Shown piece by piece: positions 1-8,578 of a stretch of DNA of 59,361 bases (within the stretch, counting starts at the first letter, position 1; each line of letters opens with the position of its first letter). Origin of the DNA: Sphingobium sp. C100 (GTDB taxonomy: Bacteria; Pseudomonadota; Alphaproteobacteria; Sphingomonadales; Sphingomonadaceae); contig NZ_AYOY01000135.1 of NCBI RefSeq assembly GCF_000508185.1, positions 1 to 59,361 of the forward strand, read 5' to 3'. Under the pieces are notes generated by a model. It was not told the DNA's origin and searched no databases. It worked only from the letters and a program-made list of their open reading frames with translations. The translations under genes and the position numbers were made by a program.

Positions 1-981
1 GGTGGCGGCGAGCCAGAGCGGCGCGGCCAGGATCAGCGCCAGCGCGCCGCCCGTGACCCGAAACAACGGGCCGTCGCCTGCGTTCGCGCGTTGGAGCGCA
101 GCGGGATCGAACCAGGGGTCGCCGGGTCGCCGATCGAAGAAAGGCCAGGCGGCCGCCATGACCACGACCATGATGATGGCGAAGAAGACCCAGCCATAGA
201 CGACATGATCGAAGCCGACCGCCGCGTCGACCGTGGTCAGATGCGCGACCAAAATGGTGGCATAGGCGCGCACGCCATTGGCCAGGATCGACAGGCAGAG
301 CGCGCCGACCATGAAGAGGATGCGGCGGCTCCAGCGGCGGAAGCAGACATTGCAGACCAGCACGCCATAGGCGGTCATGGCGATCAGGAACTTCGCGCCC
401 GAACAGGCCTCCGCCACTTCGAAATAGCCGGTCGGCGTCGTGATGAAGATGCCCTCCAGATGCGCCGGCACGCCGCTGAGATCGAGCAGCAGCATCGCAA
501 GCCGCGCCGTCAGCAATTGCAGCGGCGGCACGATCTCGTCTCCGAAAGGGACCATGAAGAAGGCGTAGAAGAGGGGAAAGAGCAAGGCGCGCGCGACCGC
601 CGGGCCAAGCAGCGCGATGGTCGCGCCCTGAAGCATGACGATCAGCGCGCCATGGCGGATCATCGCCACACCGGCCGCCGCGCCCAGCAGCCAGGCGAAG
701 GCGCCCGCTCCCAGCCATAACAGCCCCGGCGTCCAGGCGACCGGCCGCAACTGGCGCAGGCCGGGCAGACGCTGCTGCACCAGCCACGCGATCAGCAGGG
801 GAATGAACAGGCAATGGCCGAAGGTGGAGGCGTTCCACCAGATCGACACCATGCTGCGCACGTCGCCAAAGAACAGGGCCAATATGGCCAGCGCGACCGC
901 GCCGAGCGCGACGAGATGACCACGCCAGCCCGTGAGATCGAGATAGCGCGAACGATCCGGCGCGATCACCTGCCCGGTCAT
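1..981 (-). CDS. xrtA: Exosortase A (XrtA/EpsH), 3' end cut by window edge
   Basis: Polytopic inner-membrane transpeptidase-like enzyme that recognises PEP-CTERM sorting signals and cleaves them during export in bacteria making exopolysaccharide. The visible 327 residues, read on the minus strand with the ATG at 981-979, contain the exosortase signature: AEACSG with catalytic Cys193, NGVRAY with Arg238, and FDHVVYGW with His259, embedded in several hydrophobic helices. The start overlaps the upstream glycosyltransferase stop by ATGA. The frame is open to base 1, and the last visible stretch starts a new hydrophobic helix after residue 315, so a fused C-terminal EpsI-like domain is possible but not visible. 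Family and catalytic triad are clear; total length is unknown. Confidence 0.93.
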   Translation of the reverse strand, partial: MTGQVIAPDRSRYLDLTGWRGHLVALGAVALAILALFFGDVRSMVSIWWNASTFGHCLFIPLLIAWLVQQRLPGLRQLRPVAWTPGLLWLGAGAFAWLLGAAAGVAMIRHGALIVMLQGATIALLGPAVARALLFPLFYAFFMVPFGDEIVPPLQLLTARLAMLLLDLSGVPAHLEGIFITTPTGYFEVAEACSGAKFLIAMTAYGVLVCNVCFRRWSRRILFMVGALCLSILANGVRAYATILVAHLTTVDAAVGFDHVVYGWVFFAIIMVVVMAAAWPFFDRRPGDPWFDPAALQRANAGDGPLFRVTGGALALILAAPLWLAAT

Positions 982-2204
982 GCCATACACGCCCCGGCCG
1001 CCGCCCGGCCTAACAGCATGTCGGGCAGATGCCGCAGCGTCGCCGACCAGCGATAGCGCGCCTCCATCCGGGCGCGCGCTGCCGTTCCCAGCGCGGTGGC
1101 GCGGGCGGGATCGGCCAGCAGCGCCAGCACCTTCGCCGCCTCTTCCGCCGGATCGGCGGCGACGAGCAGATGATCTTCGTCCACGGCGTCGATCCCCTCG
1201 GCCGCCTGCGGGGAGGCGACCACCGGCCGGCCCATCGCCATGGCCTCCAGCACCTTGTTCTGGATGCCGCGCGCGATCCGCAGCGGCGCGACCACCACAT
1301 CGGCCGCCGCCAGCCAGCCGCGCACGTCCGGCACGCCGCCGGTCACGATCACGCCGGGCAGGTCGGCGAGCGCCTGCACCGACCTGACGGGATTGCGCCC
1401 GACAATGGCGAAGCGGGTGTCCGGGCGAACGGCGCGGATGGCGGGCAGAGCCTCACACGCGAAGCTTTCCACCGCCTCCACATTGGGGCGATAGTCCATC
1501 TGCCCGGTGAAGACGAGCAGTGGCCCCTGCCCCGGTTCGATCGGCGCGACTTCAGCGGCGGGATCAAAATAGTCGAGCGCCACGCCATTTTCGAGCGCCA
1601 TGACCTGGCGCGTATTCAGCCCGGTCGCTGCGCGGAATAATTGCGCCTCGGCCTCGCTCACGAAGCTGGAGACGGCAGCGCGCCGGGCGACGCGGCGTTC
1701 GAAATCGAACAACAGGCGGCCTTCGCGCCGATTGATCCACGCCATGGGTCCACTGCCCTGGTCGCCATAGGCGGCATATTTGGCGGAATCGAAATCGACG
1801 AAATCCATCATGAAACGAACATCGGGCGGCAGCACCGGCACGAAATGCGCCATTTGCGCGGAATAGGCGAAGACGGCGCGGATCGGCCGTTCGGCCAGGG
1901 TCTGCGCGACCCATTGGTGCAGCCCCGGATGATCGAACAGGGCGATGAGCATCGACTGGCGCCTGGCAAGGCCGGTCAGGCCTGCGACGACCCTGGAGCG
2001 GTCGCGCGGCAAGATGCACTGGCTGGCGGCGACCTGCGCCAGTTCGCCGGCAAAGCCCATGTCGCGATCATCATCGGCGAAACAGCCGACATGCACCGGA
2101 GCCATCTCCGCCAGGCGCTTGAGCAGATGGCAGGAGCGGATCTTGTCGCCGCGGTCGGGCGGAAAGGGTATCCGATGGCAAAGGAAGAGGATGTCGCCGT
2201 TCAC
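978..2204 (-). CDS. XrtA-associated glycosyltransferase (TIGR03087, stp1 type)
   Basis: Predicted GT-B glycosyltransferase that adds a sugar during synthesis of the exopolysaccharide made by this locus. 408 aa from a GTG start that overlaps the FemAB stop by GTGA; this start is preferred because the N-terminus then reads VNGDILFLCHRIPFPPDRGD, matching the HRIP(F/Y)PP..GDKIR motif of the exosortase-associated family. The C-terminal half has the retaining-GT element EAMAMGRPVV and a preceding glycine-rich nucleotide-sugar region. It sits between xrtA and two FemAB-like genes in a tightly overlapping minus-strand operon. The donor and acceptor sugars cannot be read from sequence. Confidence 0.88.
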   Translation of the reverse strand: MNGDILFLCHRIPFPPDRGDKIRSCHLLKRLAEMAPVHVGCFADDDRDMGFAGELAQVAASQCILPRDRSRVVAGLTGLARRQSMLIALFDHPGLHQWVAQTLAERPIRAVFAYSAQMAHFVPVLPPDVRFMMDFVDFDSAKYAAYGDQGSGPMAWINRREGRLLFDFERRVARRAAVSSFVSEAEAQLFRAATGLNTRQVMALENGVALDYFDPAAEVAPIEPGQGPLLVFTGQMDYRPNVEAVESFACEALPAIRAVRPDTRFAIVGRNPVRSVQALADLPGVIVTGGVPDVRGWLAAADVVVAPLRIARGIQNKVLEAMAMGRPVVASPQAAEGIDAVDEDHLLVAADPAEEAAKVLALLADPARATALGTAARARMEARYRWSATLRHLPDMLLGRAAAGACMA

Positions 2205-3274
2205 CCCAGTCCCCGTGCGATATGCGGGCCGATCAGGTTCGCCATCGACAAGGGCAGCTTCTTCCAAAGCTCCACCTTGCGCCGATATTGGGGAGAGAGC
2301 GGATTGACGTCGCGCGTTTCCTGCCCCGGCATGGTGCGCAGGTGATAGCCCAGCGGCTCGCCGTCAAAGCCCCAGCTCTTCTTCCACGCGGCCGGCCCCG
2401 TCCCGACCTTCGACCGGCCAAAGTCGAAAATGGTGCAGCCGCGCGCCCGCGCGCTGCCCATCAGCCGAAAATATAGCGCTTCATTCGATCGCATCATGCG
2501 CGCGCCATCCGCCGCGCCATGCCAATAGGGCATACAGGCGCCGCGATGATAGAGGCTGATGACGGCGGATAGCGGCTTGCCGTCCTTCGACACCAAAGCG
2601 ATGTCGGCGGCATCGCCGAGCTGGTCGAGCACGCCATCGAACAGCGCGCGCGGGAAAACCGGCGTGCCCAGATGATGCACGCTCTGGGCGTAGAGCCGAT
2701 AATGAATGTCGCGCAGCCGCTTGTCCCGGCCGATCTCAAAGCACAGGTCGTTGGCCAGCCCCTTTCGAATTTCAGCACGGTGCCGCTTGGGCACGGACTT
2801 GAGTTCGGTTTCATCATCGGCGGCAAGCGGCCGGGCAAAACCGAGATAGGCGTCCGCCTTATTCTGCCAGATGTCCGCGGCGGGCGCATCGCCGCCGCGC
2901 AGTTCCACTGTGGCGCACCCCAATTGCCGGGCCATCGTCCAGGCGGCCTCCGCCAGCGCGGGCGCAGCCTTGCGATGACCGGCCAATATGCCGCCATCGA
3001 CCGCGAAGCCGCTGCTCACGAGGGCACGGCCGAACAGGGTGGAGCGAATATGGGTGAGCGGCAGCACACCGGCGACATCGCCCGACGGCCGCCGCGCGAC
3101 CAGCATCTTCGCCTTCTGGCCCGTGCCCGCTTCCACCCCCATGATCCAGCCAGGGCGGTGAAAGGGGGTCGAGCCGGGATGCGCCATGACCCAGCCGTCC
3201 AGTTCCGCGACCGTCGCGGGATCGGACAGCCGGGCCGCTTCTACAATGATATCCAGATCGACCATCGCGTTCAT
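2201..3274 (-). CDS. FemAB-like transferase, XrtA/PEP-CTERM associated (copy 1)
   Basis: 357 aa GNAT-fold (FemAB, TIGR03019-type) protein. FemAB enzymes transfer aminoacyl or acyl groups onto cell-wall precursors; members beside exosortase loci have no proven substrate. Visible marks are the opening STPFHRPGW, the KSVPKRHRAEIRKG block, the LYHRGACMPYW strand and a C-terminal FDFGRSKVGTGPAAWKKSWGF motif. The ATG at 3274 follows a GGGGGG-rich ribosome site 16 bases after the stop of copy 2; a longer frame upstream overlaps copy 2 and is less likely. Clearly paralogous to the next gene upstream, with the same motifs in the same order, so this is a tandem duplication. Confidence 0.85.
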   Translation of the reverse strand: MNAMVDLDIIVEAARLSDPATVAELDGWVMAHPGSTPFHRPGWIMGVEAGTGQKAKMLVARRPSGDVAGVLPLTHIRSTLFGRALVSSGFAVDGGILAGHRKAAPALAEAAWTMARQLGCATVELRGGDAPAADIWQNKADAYLGFARPLAADDETELKSVPKRHRAEIRKGLANDLCFEIGRDKRLRDIHYRLYAQSVHHLGTPVFPRALFDGVLDQLGDAADIALVSKDGKPLSAVISLYHRGACMPYWHGAADGARMMRSNEALYFRLMGSARARGCTIFDFGRSKVGTGPAAWKKSWGFDGEPLGYHLRTMPGQETRDVNPLSPQYRRKVELWKKLPLSMANLIGPHIARGLG

Positions 3275-3290
3275 CTCAGCCCCCCAGCAC

Positions 3291-4361
3291 TCACCCCAAA
3301 CCACGCGCGATCAGCGGGCCGACCAGATTGGCCACCGGCAGCGGCAATTTTTTCCAATATGCGATCCGACGTTGATATTTGGCGCTGTTAGGATCGACAT
3401 CCCGACCCGCGCCGATGACGGACCAGCCATGATAGACAAGCGGCACTGGTTCGAAACCGAAGCTCTTTTTCCAGGCCGCCTGGCCGCTGCCGACCTTGGA
3501 CCGGCCGAAGTCGAACGCGTTCATGCCGCGAGCGCGGGCGTGACCCATGAGCCGGTAATAAAGAAGTTCATTGGATCGCAGCCGCCGGGCATCGGCAGTG
3601 CCGCCGCCCCAATAGGGCATGGCGCGCCCCTGATGATAAAGGGTAAGGACAGCGGACACCGCCCGGCCGCCATCCCGCACGATCAATATGTCCGCATCAT
3701 CGCCGAACCGGTCAAGCACCGCGCGGAACAGCCGGGCGGGGAAGACCGGGGTGCCAAGGTTGCGCACGCTGGTCGCATAGACGTGAAAATGGTCGCGCAG
3801 ATGGCGCCTGTCGGCGCCGATGTCCACGGTCAGCGCGGGGTTGGCCAGCGCCTTGCGCAGCTCGGCGCGATGCTTGCGCGGGATAGCGAGCAGTTCAGCC
3901 TCGTCATCCGATGCGAGCGGGCGGACGAAGCCCAGATGCTGGCCCTCGCGCCGTTCCCAGCCTTCACCCGGTGCCGGACCACCGCGCAGTTCGAGCGCGA
4001 GACCGCCTCGTTCGCGCGCCATATCCTGCGCCGCCGCCGCCAATATGGCGACTGTCCGTTGGTCATCCGCGACGATGCCGCCATCGACGGCAAAGCCGGT
4101 CGAGACGAGCGCCTGTCCGAACAGGGCGCTTTTGATATGATGCAGAGGCAACAGGCCCGCGATGCGCCCGGACGGGGCAACCGCCGCAAGCATCAGCGCC
4201 CGGTTCCCGGTCGCTTCCTCGATCGCGGCCAGCCAGGCCGGGCGATGAAAAGGTGTCGATCCGGCGCGGTCGAGGACATAGGCATCCGCCGCCGCCGCCT
4301 GCGCCGGATCGCGCAGGTCGAGTTGAGCGACCGAAATACCGGCGACGGCGCCCTGTATCAT
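3291..4361 (-). CDS. FemAB-like transferase, XrtA/PEP-CTERM associated (copy 2)
   Basis: 356 aa paralogue of the neighbouring FemAB gene, sharing STPFHRPAW, IPRKHRAELRKALAN, LYHQGRAMPYWGGG and FDFGRSKVGSGQAAWKKSFGF. The ATG at 4361 overlaps the deacetylase stop by ATGA, supporting this start over a longer frame. Both copies keep the family's conserved blocks, so neither looks decayed; they may act on different positions or donors, or as partners like FemA and FemB in Gram-positive bacteria. That division of labour is inference. Predicted cytoplasmic, acting on lipid-linked sugar intermediates. Confidence 0.85.
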   Translation of the reverse strand: MIQGAVAGISVAQLDLRDPAQAAAADAYVLDRAGSTPFHRPAWLAAIEEATGNRALMLAAVAPSGRIAGLLPLHHIKSALFGQALVSTGFAVDGGIVADDQRTVAILAAAAQDMARERGGLALELRGGPAPGEGWERREGQHLGFVRPLASDDEAELLAIPRKHRAELRKALANPALTVDIGADRRHLRDHFHVYATSVRNLGTPVFPARLFRAVLDRFGDDADILIVRDGGRAVSAVLTLYHQGRAMPYWGGGTADARRLRSNELLYYRLMGHARARGMNAFDFGRSKVGSGQAAWKKSFGFEPVPLVYHGWSVIGAGRDVDPNSAKYQRRIAYWKKLPLPVANLVGPLIARGLG

Positions 4362-5203
4362 GGCGCGCGCGCGGCTTCGGCGTCGGCCAGCGCATCGACC
4401 CGCGTCCACGCGAAATCGCGCGTCAGGCGCCGCAGCTTGCCCGCCATCGCCGACAGGTTGCTATAGTGGCGGATGCGCGAGCGCAGCGGCGCGCCGGCCA
4501 CGCGCGGCTGGCCCGGATCAATTTCCCAGGGATGAAAATAAATGATGGCGGGCCGGCCAGCCTGCTGGTTCACCTGCCGGATCGCCCAGCGGGAAAAGCC
4601 GTAGGGCAGCAGGCGGAAAAAGCCGCCGCCGCCCGCCGCCAGAGTGCGCCCGCCCCATTTCGCGGTCGTCACCGGCAGTTCCACCAGTGGCGAGTCCGCC
4701 ACCGGCTTCCACGCGAAACGCGGCGAATCGGGCCAGCCATAATGATCGTGGCGGATCGGCGCGACGCTGGAGGAGTAGCGATAGCCTTCCTCCGCCAGGA
4801 TCATATGCGCCCAGGGCGCGCGCGGGTCGATCGAAAAGCTGGGCGCGCGATAGCCGGTCACGGCGTGTCCGCTCGCATCCTCCAGGATCGTCCGCGCCTT
4901 GCGCAGATCCGCGCGGAACTGGTCGGGGGTGAATGTGAAGACGCGCGCATGGTCATAGCCATGGCTCGCCACTTCATGCCCGGCCGCCACGATCCGCCGC
5001 ATCAGCGCCGGATAGCGTTCCGCCACCCAGCCCAGGGTGAAAAAGGTCGCGCTGACGCCCGCTTCCGCGAACAGCGCCAAAACGGCGTCGGTATTGCGTT
5101 CGACGCGATGGGCCAGCCCGTCCCAGTCGGCACGGTCGATCGTGCGTTCGAAAGCGCCGACCTGGAACCAATCCTCCACATCGACCGACAGGGCATTGCG
5201 CAT
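4358..5203 (-). CDS. Polysaccharide deacetylase, XrtA-associated (TIGR03006 type)
   Basis: 281 aa NodB-fold deacetylase expected to remove acetyl groups from N-acetylated sugars of the exopolysaccharide. It opens MRNALSVDVEDWFQV, carrying the Asp-rich metal site (SVDVEDW); HEVASHGYDH supplies the His pair, GYRAPSFSID the third motif, and IIYFHPWE the C-terminal His. The ATG at 5203 is chosen because SVDVEDWF lies at the extreme N-terminus in this family; frame upstream has no such support. Ends in ATGA overlap with FemAB copy 2. No signal peptide is visible, so cytoplasmic action on the precursor is likely. Confidence 0.9.
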   Translation of the reverse strand: MRNALSVDVEDWFQVGAFERTIDRADWDGLAHRVERNTDAVLALFAEAGVSATFFTLGWVAERYPALMRRIVAAGHEVASHGYDHARVFTFTPDQFRADLRKARTILEDASGHAVTGYRAPSFSIDPRAPWAHMILAEEGYRYSSSVAPIRHDHYGWPDSPRFAWKPVADSPLVELPVTTAKWGGRTLAAGGGGFFRLLPYGFSRWAIRQVNQQAGRPAIIYFHPWEIDPGQPRVAGAPLRSRIRHYSNLSAMAGKLRRLTRDFAWTRVDALADAEAARAP

Positions 5204-5240
5204 GTCATTCCCACCTTGGCTTGCGCCTATGCCGCTGCGC

Positions 5241-6950
5241 TCAGGCGACGGCGGCATCCCGCGCGACGTCTTCCATGCGATCCTCGCGCTCGACCCATTC
5301 GACCAGCAGGGTGAGAACGCGGCGCAGCGCCACATCCTGTTCCTCGGCGCGAAATTCCAGCGACGAAAGCCGTTCCTCGATCAGGGTGAAGCAGCTCTTG
5401 AGCGCTTCGGGATCGATGGTCTGCGCCGGGGCGAAGGGGGCATGGGACTGCACTGCACGGAGCGAAGCGATTTCGGCGCGCAAGGCGGCAATCTCGTCCA
5501 GCATGTCGTGGCGCAACGCGGTCAGGCTTTCGGCCTCCGCTTCGTGCGCCAAAGCGGCTTCGACGGGCGCGTCGGCATCCGCCTGTTCGGCCTCTGCTTC
5601 TGCCGTTTCCACAGCCTCCTCCTCCTCGAACGCGGCGAGGGAGGATTCCATCTCCGCAATCTCGGCGTTCACGTCCCACTTGTCCGCCGCAAGGGATTGG
5701 GGCGCGGCGAAAGCGGGCGGCGCCAGTTCCAGTGCGAAATCCTCAACCCACTCATCATCGGTCGACGCGGCGGACGCGGCATGGAGCGCAACGTGGGCAG
5801 GCGGGGCGAAGGGCGCGGGCGCGTCATGATCGGCAGGGGGCGCGAAGGGAGCGGCCGACCAGGCCGGTTCCCCCGGCTCATGCCCGGTATCGTCATCCAT
5901 CATCTCGGCGGACTGCGCGTCGTCCCAGCGCGCCTCGGCGTCCGAGCGATCCACATCCCACATCTGCGCCTCCACCAGATCGGCCTCAGATCCGCCGGCT
6001 TCGTCGTCGGCGGTCACGAATTCTTCCGTTTCGACGGACGGTTCCGTTTCGACGGACTGTTCCGCTTCGACCGTCTCCAGTTCCTCGGGTTCGACCATCT
6101 CGTCCAGCACCGATGCCGCCAGCGGTTCGGGCGCCAGGTCCACATCCAGCCCCATGTCGGCGACGACCGCCGCCACGGAGTCCGCGTCAATCTCGTGCAG
6201 ATGCTCGATCGCGCCGAGCAGGAGCACGCGGCTCAGCAGCGCGTTGAGCCGGCGGGGCACGCCGCCGGTCGCAGCATACAGGGCGGAGAAGGCGGCAGGG
6301 GTGAAAGCGGGGTCGCCCGCCCAGCCGGCGATGCCGAGGCGATGGAGGACATAAGGCTCCACCTCGCGCGGCAGCATCGGTTCCAGATGATGAGTGGCGA
6401 TGACCCGCTGGCGCAACTGCTCCAGGTCCGGCGACTTCAACAGGTCGCGAAATTCGGGCTGTCCCAGCAGGAATATCTGAAGCAGCGACTGGCCACCGAG
6501 CTGAAAATTGGACAGCATCCGCAATTCCTCAATCGCGGACACCGCCAGATTCTGCGCTTCATCGACGATCAGCAGCGTCCGCCGACCCGCGCGCGCCTGC
6601 CCATGGAGATAGCCTTCGATCTTTTGCAGGGTCGCCGCCTTGGTGAAGCCTTCCGTCGCCAGGCCGAAGCTCTGCGCGGCAAGGCGCAGCATGTCGTCGC
6701 CTTCGACCTGGGTCGACACGATCTTGACCGCCGTCAGCCGCAACGGGTCGATCGTCTGCATCAAATGCCCCACCAGCGTCGTCTTGCCAGCGCCAATGTC
6801 GCCGGTGATGACGATGAAACCTTCACCTTGCGCCAGGCCATAGCCCAGATAGGACAGCGCCTTGCGATGGGTGGCGCTCTCGAAATAATAATGCGGGTCC
6901 GGCGTCAGCTGGAACGGGCGGCCCTGCAATCCATAAAATTGTTCGTACAT
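5241..6950 (-). CDS. XrtA-associated AAA ATPase with long acidic tail (TIGR03015 type)
   Basis: 569 aa. Residues 1-270 form an ExeA-like AAA ATPase: opening MYEQFYGLQGRPFQLTPDP, Walker A GDIGAGKTT at about 50-58, Walker B LLIVDEAQNL near 130, and a sensor/arginine region in QRVIATHHLEP. The remaining half is low complexity, rich in Glu, Ala and Pro with repeats of PFAPPA, and ends in a short coiled-coil-like segment (HDMLDEIAALRAEIASLRA). The ATG at 6950 has GGAGAC upstream; the open frame beyond it runs antisense into the outer-membrane gene and is discounted. ATPases of this family sit in exosortase loci and are thought to energise or control export; the tail is unusual in length and of unknown role. 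Confidence 0.85.
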   Translation of the reverse strand: MYEQFYGLQGRPFQLTPDPHYYFESATHRKALSYLGYGLAQGEGFIVITGDIGAGKTTLVGHLMQTIDPLRLTAVKIVSTQVEGDDMLRLAAQSFGLATEGFTKAATLQKIEGYLHGQARAGRRTLLIVDEAQNLAVSAIEELRMLSNFQLGGQSLLQIFLLGQPEFRDLLKSPDLEQLRQRVIATHHLEPMLPREVEPYVLHRLGIAGWAGDPAFTPAAFSALYAATGGVPRRLNALLSRVLLLGAIEHLHEIDADSVAAVVADMGLDVDLAPEPLAASVLDEMVEPEELETVEAEQSVETEPSVETEEFVTADDEAGGSEADLVEAQMWDVDRSDAEARWDDAQSAEMMDDDTGHEPGEPAWSAAPFAPPADHDAPAPFAPPAHVALHAASAASTDDEWVEDFALELAPPAFAAPQSLAADKWDVNAEIAEMESSLAAFEEEEAVETAEAEAEQADADAPVEAALAHEAEAESLTALRHDMLDEIAALRAEIASLRAVQSHAPFAPAQTIDPEALKSCFTLIEERLSSLEFRAEEQDVALRRVLTLLVEWVEREDRMEDVARDAAVA

Positions 6951-6973
6951 GTCTTCGTCTCCACCCGCTCGCG

Positions 6974-8578
6974 CTAGAAGCTGTAGCGCAGGCCGACCTG
7001 CCCCATGGCGCTGATCACCGTGTCGATGTCGTCGGCCTGCACGCCATCCAAGCCAAGCGAGGCCGATGCCGACAGGCGGCGGCCCAACCCCTTGTAGTAG
7101 CTGGTGAACGCGCCATAGTTGAGCACGTCCGGCCGTCCGCCGCTCGCGTCGAAATAGTTGATGTAGACAACCGTATCCAGGCTGTCGCGATCGTTGAACA
7201 TATAGGTCATCGACCCGTTGCCGAACCAGTTTTCGTCCCGCGACCCGCGCACCAGCACGATCTCGCCCTGCGGCGTGATGAATTTGCGCTGCGAATAGCC
7301 CGCGCCAAGGCCCCAGCCCCATGGCCCGCGGCGCAGCGCATATTGCGCCGACACGCCACGATAGCGGAAATTGGCGCCGGTTATGCCCGAAAGCGCATCG
7401 TTGAAACACTGACCGCCGCCGGTCACGGAGAAGGCGCAGCCGGTCACGTCGCCGGTGAAGGGATTGCGCGCCACATCGAAGCTGCTGCCCGACAATGCCG
7501 CGACATCGGCGGTGACGAGCCGCCCGAAACTATCGATGCCGTCAAAGACGACCAGCGCGAAATGGCTGTCGCGGCCCTGCCACAGGAAGCTGCCCTGATA
7601 GGTCATGCCGCCATAACGTTCCCCCACCCGCGCCTGGAGCGAGGTCCGCCGGCTGGGCCGCCAGAGCACGCCCACGTCCCAGATGATGTCGTCGAAATCA
7701 TAGACCAATGCGCGCGGCGAGCTTTCGTCCGTCACATAGCGGCCGTTGCGGATCAACGGCACGCCATCTTCGTCCAGCACCGGCGAACGCTGGCTGATCT
7801 TGATTTCCTCATAGCCAACGCCACCCACCAGCGCCACGGTCGGCGACACCGGCACGGTAGCGTCGATGCGGCCCCACGCATCCTCGAACCGCTGGTCGAG
7901 CTGACGCGCATCCTCCCGGTCGTAGCCGGCACTGGCGGTCAGGCCGATGCCGGGCAGCACTGTGTCGGGCGAAAAGCCGACCGACCCGAGCAGGCTGTGC
8001 GTCCAACTGTCGGCGAAGGAGCCGTCCGGCTGGGCATTGGCATTATTCAGGTCTACATCGTCATCGACGCGGGCATAGCCCAAGCGGTAGGATGCGTTAA
8101 GGTTCAGGTCGCCAATCTGGGTCGTGTAGGATGGCCCGGCATAGGCCGCCCATACCTGGCTGGTATAAGTGTCCCGCTGGGCCAGCGCGCCCGACAGCCC
8201 GTCGGTCCGCACGCGGGTAGCCAATCCGCCGGTCTGAAAGGACAGGCCCCGCGCCACTTTTATATTCGCGTTGGCGATGCCGCTCAGGACGTCCTGGTCG
8301 GACGCGCGGCTGCCCCAGCCGAAGCTGTGATTATATTGCAAGTCGATCGCCGCCTCGACCCGGCGGTTCTGCACCTCAGCCGTCACGCCGGCGGTGACAT
8401 TGGTATAGGTCAGCACATCGCCGCCGCCCTTCAGCGGACCGGTGACGACCTGATCCACCCCCAGATAGGGCACGACATCGACGCGCCGTTCGCTGCGTGA
8501 TTCCTGCGCCCCGGCGGGCATGGCCGCCAGCGTGCAGGCGGTCAGAGCGACGCGGGACAGGGTCCGGCGGATTGTCAC
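6974..8578 (-). CDS. PEP-CTERM-system outer-membrane protein (TIGR03016 type)
   Basis: 534 aa with an N-terminal signal peptide (MTIRRTLSRVALTACTLAAMPAGAQE, cleavage likely after GAQ or AGA). The rest alternates short polar and aromatic strands, such as YNHSFGWGSR, LNASYRLGYAR and FRYRGVSAQYALRRGPWGWG, and ends in aromatic GLRYSF, the typical C-terminal signature of a BamA-inserted outer-membrane beta-barrel. Genes of this kind stand between the ATPase and tyrosine kinase in exosortase A loci and are proposed to form or support the export channel; direct evidence is lacking. Starts in ATGA overlap with the kinase stop, so translation is probably coupled. Confidence 0.85.
   Translation of the reverse strand: MTIRRTLSRVALTACTLAAMPAGAQESRSERRVDVVPYLGVDQVVTGPLKGGGDVLTYTNVTAGVTAEVQNRRVEAAIDLQYNHSFGWGSRASDQDVLSGIANANIKVARGLSFQTGGLATRVRTDGLSGALAQRDTYTSQVWAAYAGPSYTTQIGDLNLNASYRLGYARVDDDVDLNNANAQPDGSFADSWTHSLLGSVGFSPDTVLPGIGLTASAGYDREDARQLDQRFEDAWGRIDATVPVSPTVALVGGVGYEEIKISQRSPVLDEDGVPLIRNGRYVTDESSPRALVYDFDDIIWDVGVLWRPSRRTSLQARVGERYGGMTYQGSFLWQGRDSHFALVVFDGIDSFGRLVTADVAALSGSSFDVARNPFTGDVTGCAFSVTGGGQCFNDALSGITGANFRYRGVSAQYALRRGPWGWGLGAGYSQRKFITPQGEIVLVRGSRDENWFGNGSMTYMFNDRDSLDTVVYINYFDASGGRPDVLNYGAFTSYYKGLGRRLSASASLGLDGVQADDIDTVISAMGQVGLRYSF

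Noticed and set aside
5037..6977. Long open reading frame (646 codons) on the plus strand
   Set aside because: It lies antisense to the XrtA ATPase, which has clear Walker motifs; high GC leaves the opposite strand open. Sequence is rich in Arg, Gly and His with no domain.
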